From assembly GCA_902793695.1 (NCBI GenBank), contig CADBEI010000012.1, positions 1 through 54,496 of the forward strand: DNA of 54,496 bases. Reading direction: 5' to 3'. Positions 1-8,600 of the stretch are shown one piece after another; positions within the stretch are counted from its first letter, which is position 1, and each line of letters opens with the position of its first letter. The stretch comes from an uncultured Pseudomonadota bacterium. Its GTDB lineage: Bacteria > Pseudomonadota > Alphaproteobacteria > RF32 > CAG-239. Made by a program: the position numbers and the translations under genes. Below the pieces are notes generated by a model. That model searched no databases and was not told where the DNA came from. It saw only the letters and a list, made by a program, of their open reading frames with translations.

Positions 1-31
1 CTAAAAATTTAGAGAATGAGTCAGATACGAA

Positions 32-80
32 GAAGGATTTTTTCGCCGTGTACAAAAAAGTACACAAGAAAAAATCCTTC
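32..80. terminator. Long palindrome downstream of the AsmA-like gene
   Basis: A near-perfect inverted repeat: GAAGGATTTTTTC at 32-44 pairs with GAAAAAATCCTTC at 68-80, and an inner stem GTGTAC (48-53) pairs with GTACAC (60-65). It lies just past the stop of the minus-strand gene at 106-1059 and could act as its terminator or mRNA 3' stabiliser. The stem is AT-rich with no clean T tail after a GC stem, so a short dispersed palindromic repeat is the alternative. Confidence 0.5.
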
Positions 81-105
81 AAGTAGATGACCATTATATA
101 AATTT

Positions 106-1059
106 TTATTTAAAGAGGTTGCCTATACCGTCAGACACACTCTTTACTCCGCCGGAAACTGCATCGCTGGCACCTTGCGCCGCTTTGCCTGCAACATCGG
201 TAGCGGCACCGGCTGCACCTTTGGCAGCGTCGGTAGCGGCATTAACGGCGCCGTTAGCCAAATCGCCAACTCCGCCGAGCAGTTCACTCAGGTCGACTTT
301 GGAAACAGCGCTGACCGTGGTTTTCAAAATTTCTTGAAACACACGAGCCAGACCGTCACCGATGGTTATACCCTGCTTTTCAGTACCTACATTATTGATG
401 GTAACCGTCGGCAAAGGCACGCTCAAAGACTTGGAAACACCGAGCAATCCGGCCGCAACAGTAGCGGTTCCGTCTTCCACTACCACTTTTTTAATTGCGA
501 CATTATATTGCACCGCATCTTTATCGGCCGGTTTCGGTTCTTCTTTTTTAGCCGAAGATGCTGTATTTTTCTTAATGTTAGCCATAACGTCGTTAGCGTT
601 GTTACGGTTGAGATTCATCAACTCATAAGTTACCTCCGGTTTACTGATTCTTACTTCATCGATAACAATGGTTTTCACTTTCGGACCGGTTTTCTTGGCG
701 GTTTCCATCAGCGCTTTTTTCACCGATTCCACATCAACTTTAACCGCGGCCGTACCGAGATTGATGATTAAATCTTTGCTGTAACCGTTCGGATTGCCGA
801 CCGTGATGTCGCTGACCGAACCGCGGCCGTCTTTGAGCGAAACATCAATCCGCCCGATGTTGACGTCGGTACCCACCACCTGCGAGCCGTAAATGTGTAC
901 CATTTGGCGCACTTTGGAGTGCCAGTCAAAATAATTATAAGCCCAATAAGCACCGCCGATAATCAATACCAGCAACAATACGATTGCGCCGATAAGCCAT
1001 TTAAATGTTTTTCTCAGCCATTTGGATTTTTTCTTCGGCTGATTTTCTTTTTCTGCCAT
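106..1059 (-). CDS. AsmA-like single-pass inner-membrane protein
   Basis: A 317-residue protein with a basic cytoplasmic N terminus (about 1-20), one transmembrane helix (about 21-43) and a periplasmic domain. The periplasmic part, with segments such as VNIGRIDVSLKDGRGSVSDI and GNPNGYSKDLI, resembles the N-terminal chorein-like region of the AsmA family, whose large members take part in phospholipid transport and outer-membrane biogenesis; this protein is much shorter than those. The last 60 residues are an Ala/Gly-rich low-complexity tail (repeats like AATDAAKGAAGAATDVAGKA), probably amphipathic helix. The start at 1059 is supported by a GGAG box about 7 nt upstream. It stands alone between a palindrome and tRNA-Lys. 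The family call is from pattern only and the role is inferred. Confidence 0.6.
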   Translation of the reverse strand: MAEKENQPKKKSKWLRKTFKWLIGAIVLLLVLIIGGAYWAYNYFDWHSKVRQMVHIYGSQVVGTDVNIGRIDVSLKDGRGSVSDITVGNPNGYSKDLIINLGTAAVKVDVESVKKALMETAKKTGPKVKTIVIDEVRISKPEVTYELMNLNRNNANDVMANIKKNTASSAKKEEPKPADKDAVQYNVAIKKVVVEDGTATVAAGLLGVSKSLSVPLPTVTINNVGTEKQGITIGDGLARVFQEILKTTVSAVSKVDLSELLGGVGDLANGAVNAATDAAKGAAGAATDVAGKAAQGASDAVSGGVKSVSDGIGNLFK

Positions 1060-1150
1060 ATTTTTTCTCCTTTGAAATGTTATGAATAAGGGTATGTTAT
1101 AACCGTATTACTAAAATTTCCATAAAAAACTTATTTTTTGAAAAAATATG

Positions 1151-1179
1151 TTGCAAAATAAAATATAATGCATTATACA
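1151..1179 (+). promoter_or_regulatory. Sigma-70 promoter of tRNA-Lys
   Basis: TTGCAA at 1151-1156, a 17-bp spacer, and TATACA at 1174-1179. The predicted start of transcription falls about 12 bp before the mature tRNA. Confidence 0.65.
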
Positions 1180-1198
1180 GGTGGTGTTTACGGATTAT

Positions 1199-1275
1199 GC
1201 GTGCGTAGCTCAGTTGGCTAGAGCAACTGACTCTTAATCAGTGGGTCCAGGGTTCGAATCCCTGCGCGCGTACCA
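1199..1275 (+). tRNA. tRNA-Lys (anticodon CTT)
   Basis: A full cloverleaf of 77 nt with encoded CCA (1273-1275). The D arm begins at TAGCTCAG, the anticodon stem is CTGA/TCAG around loop CTCTTAA with anticodon CTT, and the T arm is CAGGG-TTCGAAT-CCCTG. The acceptor stem has two G-T pairs, including the terminal one. It is followed by a terminator, then by a GC-rich element and a partial copy of this tRNA's own 3' end at 1436-1454. Confidence 0.95.
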
Positions 1276-1281
1276 GATAAT

Positions 1282-1315
1282 AAAATAAAGCACCACACAA
1301 GTGGTGCTTTATTTT
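1282..1315 (+). terminator. Terminator of tRNA-Lys
   Basis: A 15-bp stem centred on GCACCAC/GTGGTGC with loop ACAA (1297-1300), flanked by AT pairs and followed by T-rich sequence, starting 7 nt after the CCA end. Confidence 0.85.
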
Positions 1316-1355
1316 ATTATCTTCGCGTTGTGGGGTTCGAACACTGGAATAAAGG

Positions 1356-1440
1356 GTTCGACGACGAATGAGAGGCGGGCGAAAGAACGCCGGTGAGCAA
1401 CAGCGAGCGAATGAGAAGAACATAGCGCAGCGAAGTAATC
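1356..1440 (+). repeat. Short GC-rich element downstream of tRNA-Lys, copy 1
   Basis: This stretch shares spaced blocks with the complement of 39582-39662 downstream of tRNA-Trp. The blocks are GTTCGACG (1356-1363), AGGCG-GCG-AAG (1373-1385), CGCCGGT (1388-1394) and AGCG-AGCGAA--AATC (1424-1440). The spacing between the first three blocks is identical at both sites (17 and 15 bp). Both copies point the same way relative to the tRNA. It is richer in GC than its surroundings and shows no credible protein. Similarity is by eye; a third copy was not found here. Confidence 0.6.
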
Positions 1441-1454
1441 CTAAAGCGCGTACC
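1436..1454 (+). repeat. Partial duplicate of the tRNA-Lys 3' end
   Basis: AATCC, a diverged four-base stretch, then GCGCGTACCA repeats the tRNA-Lys 3' end (AATCC at 1258-1262 and GCGCGTACCA at 1266-1275). No anticodon or D arm precedes it, so it is not a tRNA gene. It marks the distal edge of the GC-rich element, as happens with an exact copy at tRNA-Trp. Confidence 0.6.
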
Positions 1455-1459
1455 AATAG

Positions 1460-1487
1460 AAAAACCACCCTTCGGGGTGGTTTTTTG
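1460..1487 (+). terminator. Second terminator of the tRNA-Lys locus
   Basis: AAAACCACCC (1461-1470), tetraloop TTCG, GGGTGGTTTT (1475-1484) with a T run. It can also serve the minus-strand cupin gene, because the stem is flanked by A on one side and T on the other. Confidence 0.85.
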
Positions 1488-1517
1488 GTATAAGACAAGT
1501 TATAATTAGATAACCGT

Positions 1518-1941
1518 TTATTCCTTAATGATGCTTAGGCTATCCTTTTTATCGCCGACATAGGTAACCACGATTTCTGCATCTTCGGAGCCGGTGCTTT
1601 CACCATGTGCTTTCACCATAGTGCCAAATATCTACCAATTCCACAATCGGATCTCCCGGTTTCAAAACCAACACATCCCCACTTTCCGAGTGCACTGTCA
1701 ATTCTCCTTTAGTCAGATACCCGATATTCAATACAGGATGCTTGTGCATTGCCAGTTTTTCCCCGACAGGAATAGTAATCCGCAACATCGTTATTTGTGG
1801 ATTCTCTATATGAATCGGTTTAATTGCCTGATTATTCCAATGAACATCTGTTTGAATCAGCGTTTCGGAATCAGCTGCGTACGCTACCGTAGAAGTCATA
1901 ACACAAACAGACAACAACAAATATTTAATATATTTTTTCAT
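1518..1941 (-). pseudogene. Frameshifted secreted cupin-domain protein
   Basis: The start at 1941 opens a small exported cupin with a signal peptide (residues 1-22, ending AYA-AD) and a double-stranded beta-helix motif including MHKHP and KGELTVHSESGDVLVLKPGD. Cupins of this kind bind a metal through His residues; the function is not known. The open frame stops after WHYGEST-W (113 codons) because GTGCTTTCACCAT occurs twice in tandem at 1594-1606 and 1607-1619. Removing one 13-bp copy restores 136 residues ending in GSEDAEIVVTYVGDKKDSL and IIKE with a stop at 1518-1520. The remaining sequence is intact, so the lesion is recent, reversible, or an assembly error. Confidence 0.8.
1594..1619. repeat. 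13-bp perfect tandem duplication in the cupin gene
   Basis: GTGCTTTCACCAT twice with no spacer. The unit is not a multiple of three and shifts the cupin frame by one base. Confidence 0.95.
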
Positions 1942-1989
1942 TGCAGAATTATTCCTTTTGTTAAATATGATATATTATTCATAAAAAGA

Positions 1990-2607
1990 CTATTGCACCG
2001 AAGTGCCTTGTTTTTTGGCACCTGATGCTTGTTTCATCTTTTCGATAACCTGCGGCGTCACATCCACCACATATTCAGTACTGATGGCAATGGCACTCGA
2101 TAAGAAGATGGTATGCACGTTATTCTCGCGCGCCACTTCTTCCAATGCCTTATTTATAGCATCCAGCACCACCTGCATCGATTCGGAATACTTGTTAATC
2201 AGCTCATCGCGACGCATTTTCAGCGAGCGCAAATACATATCGGAAAACTCCTCCTTTACCTGAGCCTCTTTCAAAGTTTTTATTTTTTCCTGTGCATCGG
2301 CTACTTCCTGTTCAAGCGAGGCGATATCGGATTCGAATTGCCGGCTGCTGGCAGGTATTCCGGCCGCAAGCAGAGTTTCTTCCATATTATAAACATAGAT
2401 CTTGCGATTATCATCAACACGCTTGGCCAATTTATCTTCTATTTGCGATGTATTTTCCTCAACTTTGGCAATTCTTTGCTCCAAAGAATAAGTAAAAAAC
2501 ACCAACCCGAGCAAAGCCAAACAGGCCGCTCCCGCCACCATACGCGACACTCGAATACCTTTTTTATTTTTCTCAGAATTTTTATTTTGCTCAGTCTTCT
2601 CTGCCAT
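1990..2607 (-). CDS. Membrane-anchored Skp/OmpH-like periplasmic chaperone
   Basis: A 205-residue protein from the ATG at 2607 (GAGG about 10 nt upstream); an earlier in-frame start at 2622 would add five residues. It has a Lys-rich cytoplasmic N terminus, one transmembrane helix (about 24-42), a long coiled coil, and a C-terminal region with AIAISTEYVVDVTPQVIEKM, which resembles the end of Skp/OmpH proteins (a beta core ending in -YVVDVTPEV-). Skp chaperones hold unfolded outer-membrane proteins in the periplasm and are normally soluble; here the signal sequence seems to be kept as an anchor. The gene sits just after the 3' end of the giant trimeric adhesin and could be its dedicated chaperone, as inner-membrane helpers such as SadB and TpgA accompany other trimeric autotransporters. 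That pairing is inference. Confidence 0.6.
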   Translation of the reverse strand: MAEKTEQNKNSEKNKKGIRVSRMVAGAACLALLGLVFFTYSLEQRIAKVEENTSQIEDKLAKRVDDNRKIYVYNMEETLLAAGIPASSRQFESDIASLEQEVADAQEKIKTLKEAQVKEEFSDMYLRSLKMRRDELINKYSESMQVVLDAINKALEEVARENNVHTIFLSSAIAISTEYVVDVTPQVIEKMKQASGAKKQGTSVQ

Positions 2608-2635
2608 TTCTTCAAACCTCATTTATAAACACTCA

Positions 2636-2669
2636 AAAGTATAGGGAGAATTGTCTCTCCCTATACTTT
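2636..2669 (-). terminator. Stem-loop between the adhesin and Skp-like gene
   Basis: A perfect 14-bp stem: AAAGTATAGGGAGA at 2636-2649 against TCTCCCTATACTTT at 2656-2669, loop of 6 nt. It lies after the adhesin stop codon and before the Skp-like gene, so it can end most adhesin transcription while allowing some readthrough. The T run on the minus strand is short. Confidence 0.65.
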
Positions 2670-2682
2670 ATTGTTTGTATTA

Positions 2683-5600
2683 TCAGAATGTATAAGTTAC
2701 ACCCACACGATACATTGCATCGCTATCCTGACCTAACGAAGCACCTGCGTTCAACAGGAGATGATCCGTAAGATAGTGGAAACCGCCGATGGCAACGCCT
2801 TGAGTTCCTTTATATCCACCGAGACCGAGAGAAAGCGATGTCTTACCATCCGAACGAGCATTCGGAACAAGTGCCGACAAAGCTGCTGCCGAAGCAAAGC
2901 CGCCACGCATCTCTTTACGCATATCACTCAACTGATGTGCAACCTGATTGACCGCGCTGCTCATACCATATATTTGAGCATCCAATCTCTGAACCGCGTC
3001 AGTCATAGATACCGCATCAGACAGCAGATATGTATTCTTAAGTTGAGAAACATCGCCCAACGCATTGTTAACTGCTGCAATATTGGCATTAACGCTGTTA
3101 CCGGCCTTAACCCCGTTAATCGGGTTTTTACCCAAATCGGCAGCTGAACCGATACTCTTATCCAACGCGCTGATTGCCGCAGCTGTACTGCTGTTTTGGC
3201 TGACAACATTGGTGCTGGTGTAGCTTCTGTTACCGATAGCATTATCCAACGAAACCAAATAGTCCTCAATCGTCGTACCTCTGGCCAAGTTGGTATTATT
3301 ACCGACCGTAGATACAACACGTGTGCTGTTCACCGTACCGTCGGCATTAGCCAAACCGTGAATTCTGCCCATGGTGCTGTCGATATTGTTGAGAACTTCG
3401 ACCACACTCTGCGGATTATATTCATCGCCTTTGCCGTTGGTCAGGTTTTTCAACTCTTTGGATAATCCCTTCAAATCACCGATAGTGCTGTTAACCGCGG
3501 CAATGTTGGTATTAACCGTGTTGGATCTGCTCACACCGTTCATACTGTTACCGAGTTGTTCAGCAGTACCGATAGTGTTGCTCACGTGATTGATTGCCTG
3601 TAAGAAACTCTCTGCCTCAATCGTCGAGAGATATGTCGATACGCGTGCCGACCACTTACCGGTATCCGGATCAATTTCACCGCCCATGGCCGATGATACT
3701 GTCGCCGCCACGGTAGCGGTTGTCGCCAAAGTAGTCGCGCTTGCGGTAGACGGTGTAACTGCCGTTCCCGTATCAATACTATCAACTGGATTACCGCCGA
3801 GAGAAAGACCTGCCGCCGTAATATTACCGTCACTGATTTCAACACTGTTGTTGTCACCTCTGAACGTTACCGTACCGGTCTGATTATTAACCTCAACGGT
3901 TGTACCGATATTGACTCTGTCACCCGTGATATCAACACGAGTACCGCTGCCACCGTTTGTGGTATCAACTATCACACCGGTAGTGGATGTACCGATAACC
4001 GTTTTTGCGGCCTGATCGCCGATTGCTACCGTATCAATGGTGCCGGCATCGTTGTCACCGTGAATTTCCGGCTTGGTTACATAATCGCTCGAAATAGACT
4101 GTTTTGCAGCTTCCAAAGCATTATTTAACGCACGCAGGTTCTGGTTAACCGTGTTGCTTGCCGACAATTCGGTTTGAGTACCTGTTGTCAGCTGGTTGGC
4201 TTTGCCGATGGTATCGCTGACCACATTAACCGCATCTATAACCGTATGAACATCGTTCTTTGTCTTATAATAAGTGGAAACAGTCGCCGTCCATTCACCG
4301 GTGGTAGTATCAAAGTCACCGCCGAAGCTGTCTTTGATGTTAGAAATTTCCGTATTTGCTTCACCGACCAAAGTATTAACCTTGTTGATGGCATTAACCA
4401 CATTCTTGTCTTCACCCGACTCCCAAGTTCCGGCCAAAGTGCTGGTATCGCCGATGGCGGTATTTAATGCGGTAATGTTAGCGTTAACCGTGTTTTCTTT
4501 ACGAACATTATTAATCGGAAGTATTGACAGGTCTGACGTGTTATATCCCAAGTCGGTAATGCTGCCTATGGTGTTGCTGACGTGATTTACCGCATCCATC
4601 ATCTTATTGACTGTTATCGTACTTCTGTAAGTCGATGCACTGGCCGACCAGTTACCATCTCCGTCAAATCCGTTACCGCCAAAGCTGTCCTTAACATCAG
4701 AAACATCAGAACTGGTGTTATTTACCAAAGTGTTAACCTTATTGATGGCATTCACCACATTCTTGTCTTCGCTCGGATCCCAAGTTCCGGCTAAAGTATC
4801 GGTATCGCCGATAGCCGTGTTCAACGCTGCAATATTGGCATTAACCGTATTGCTCTTATCTACGCCGTTCTTCGGCTCTTTCGGGTTGCTCGGATCACTG
4901 TTGTCGTAACCCAAATCGGCAACCGTACCGATAACATCAACAACGTGATTTACCGCTCCCATCACCGAAGTAACCGGAACCGCCGTCAGATCTTTATAAG
5001 TCTGAATATTGCTGCCCCATTTACCGGTGGTGGCGTTAAATTCTCCGCCCAAACCATCTTTGACATTATCCGCCAACGAGGCAATGGCATGCGTTACGTC
5101 GCTCTTGTCTTTGATACCGTTGGAAGCATCACTGCCGAGAGCACTCTTATCGCCGATGGCACTGTCCAAAGCACTCAGTTTATTCACAACGTGATCGCCG
5201 CTACCTTCAAAATTACCGGTTGTCAGACCTGATACATTGCCCACAGCCGTATCCAAAGCGCTCAACTTAGCTTCAACCGTGTCACCGCTGCCGTCAAAGT
5301 TACCCGTTGTCAAACCGGCCACATTGCCGACTGTGGCATAAACCGTAGCCGTGGTAGCCATGGTATCAGTCGCACCGCTCGTTATCGGTGCCGTACCCGC
5401 ATCAACCTTGGAAACAGGTGTCGTATTGTTGGTCAAAACCAAACCGGTCGTCTTTACGGTACCGGCAGCTTCAATTGCGCCGTTTTGAACCTTAACAGTG
5501 TTGCTGCCGCTACCGAATGTGGTCAGACCTGTTTCATTATCAATCGCCACTTTATCACCGAGATTAATCTTATCGGCAACAACATCAATCTTTTTACCGG

Positions 5601-8600
5601 TTGCGGTATCATCAATCTTAATACCTGTGGTTTCCGTACCGATTTCGGTCTTGTCGGCAAACTGGCCGATTTTAACAACATCGCCGGTTTCACCGTCTCT
5701 ACCGAATACTTCTGCCTTAGTCACATAATCGCCGTCGATGGCTTTAACCGTTTCGTTTACTTTGTTGATGGCATTTACAAGATTCTTGTTATCGCCGACC
5801 AAACCTAAATCACTGTCCAGATTGTCGATATCTCCTTCAACTTTCTGAGCTCGTGTAACTTCTTGAACTACCGCAGTATCGACAGCCTCTATTGCGTGTA
5901 CCAAATCTACGGCATTCTTGGCATTTCCGGTATAACCTGACGTTGAGTTGAAGATACTCTTATCGCCGATAACCGTATTCAGTACGGCAAGGTTGGCATT
6001 AACCGTATTGCTCTTCAGCAATCCGTTTTTCGGAGCAATCGGATTATCCGGATCATCCGGATTAGGCATATAGCCCAAATCCGCAGCCGTACCGATAACA
6101 TCAGAAACGTGGGTTATACCATCCAAAAGACTGTTAATCGTAACTTGATTCTGATCCTTATAAGTTTGAATCTGACCAGACCACGCACCGGTTCCGGCAT
6201 TAAACGAACCACCCATGCCACCGGCAACATTATCTGCCAACGAGGCAATAGCGTTTGTCAGTTTGTTTCTGGAACTGATACCCTTGGAGGAATCGTTGCC
6301 CAAAGCGCTGAACGAACCGATTACATCATCCAACTTGAAAAGTTTATCGGCTACCGTGCCGCCCGTACCTTGGAAGTTGCCGGTATTCAAGCTTGCAACG
6401 TTACCCACTGTTCTGGCCACGGTTTGCGTAGTTGCCAAAGTTGTTGCCGAACCTTCGGTCAGCGGATTCGTACTATTGGCATCAATCCGTGTAATCGTCT
6501 GCGAAGTATATGCTTGCTCATCAGCACCGTTTTTGATAACCAAACCGGCCGTTGTTACGTTGCCTGCGGCCTCCAATGCACCATTCTGAATCTTAACGGT
6601 GTTGTTACCCGTTCCGATCGTGGTCAAACCGCTTTCGTTATTGATTGCCACCTTATCGCCGAGCTTAATCGTACCGGCTTTAACTTCAACGCTGTTTTTC
6701 GCTTCGGTCATATCAACTTTAATACCGGTCGTCGTCGTACCGATGGTTGCCGTATCGGCAAGCTCACCCAGAACCACGTGGTCACCGGTTGTATCTTCAT
6801 CACCGTGAACTTCCAGCTTGGTTGCATAACCGGACATATAACCCGAAGCGTTTTGCAAATCGTAGTTAACCTTGTTGATGGCGTTAACCACATTCTTTTC
6901 CACACCGCTCTCCAAAGTAACATTCAAGTCATTCACATCACCGATGGCATCATTCAAAGCGGCAATATTGGCATTGACCGAATTTTCTTTGCGAACATTG
7001 TTGGCCGGAATTATGGTAGCATCATCCGGATCATATCCCAAATCCTCATCCGTACCGAACTTATTCTTAATCGTGTAGGTTTGCTGACCCAAGTAATTAA
7101 TGGCATCGCCGATTTTTCTGCTTACGCCGTCAGCCAAAATATTGCTGGTTTCCGTACCTACTGCCGTAAAGTTGGCTCTTTGTGAACCCTCATCACCGAG
7201 CACCCAAGTCTTCTTGGCCATATCATCGGTTGCTTCGGTAATCGCATTCTTAATAACGCGGCTGCTGGCGATGGTATCATCATCGTCGGTCAAGGCCGCC
7301 GTACCAGTCAATACCTTAGTCAATTCCGCATTATTGAAGGTTAACTTTTCACCGTCTTTAATGGTTACGCCCTTATTGGCCGTAATCAGACCGGAAGCCG
7401 TCAAAGTTGTGGTATTAACTCCGGCATTTGCCGTAATCAATCCCTCTGACGTAATTGCACCTGATGTATTGAGTGTAGTGGTTCTGATACCGCCGTCAAC
7501 CTGCATCTGGCCGTCAAATACCGACGAACCGTCATCACCGTTGAGCGTAATCGCCGCATCACCGACTTTGCCGATTGTGAGCGTCTTACCGTCAATATCC
7601 GTTTCATAAGTAACGGTAACCGGTTGTTCCTCAATTATTTGCTGTTCAGTCTTGGTAAACTTCTGCTGAGCCTTAAAGGTCTTGGTGGCGGTAATATCTT
7701 GTGTTCCGTCTGTGGTTACAACACCTTTAACCGCCACATTGTGACCGTTGACGCTGATGTTACCGCTCGTAGTGCTTTCGCCGATTAAAATATCAACTGC
7801 ATTGTTGGTAGGTTGCAACGCTTCACCGTTAACCATAACCGATGTCAAAGCACTGTTATTAACCGTGTATAACCCTTGGTTCAAACGGGTAATTGCCGCA
7901 CCGATGGTTGTATCGGTATCGCTGTTGATATACTGATTATCAGCAGTACCGAACTTATATTGACCGTTCTTGGAATTGTCATAAACCGTAGAAGCCAAAG
8001 CTTTGGTGGTAACCAACGTATAGTCGTTGCCGCCGTCGCCGGCCGTACCCAAATCCAAACTGCCGGTATATGTGCCCTTCATAATGCGGTCTTCGGAATC
8101 AAACTTCACACCGCCGGTTGCCGCAATGTAGCCGGATGTAGTCAAACTTACATCGGTTGCCGCACCGTTATTGATAGTCAGAGCACCGCTCATGGTATCG
8201 CCGGTCTTGCTGACCTTGTTTGAAGCGGCATTGGTAACATATTCACGTACCGCACCGCTGGAAATCAGTTTACCGTCGTTGGCATATCCGCTCGGAACTC
8301 CCGGTACTTCAATGTCATCGGCATCCATAACCACGGCGAGATTAACCGCATTATCAACCTTATCCAAAGCCGTACCGTTTATCTTTACGTTTTGCAACGC
8401 GGTATCCGCCTTACCCAAAGAAGTCTGTACACCTTGTTCCAATTTAGCCAAGGTTACATTCTCATTAAGAATCTTATCCGTGGTCACGGCATCATCATTG
8501 AGCTGTGTACTGTCAATTGACTTCTCTGCAATCTTGTCACCGCGGATATACTTAACATTGCTTACGGTTGTGGTCCAATCGCCGGTATTCATCTTGTCGT

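Noticed and set aside
1238-1498. Open reading frame on the minus strand ending in RAQGFEPWTH
   Set aside because: It is a translation through tRNA-Lys and the GC-rich element; such tRNA-derived C termini are a common false gene.
6109-7185. Long plus-strand open frame of 358 codons inside the adhesin
   Set aside because: It is a shadow of the repetitive adhesin on the opposite strand; the regular passenger modules and the YadA anchor prove the minus-strand frame.
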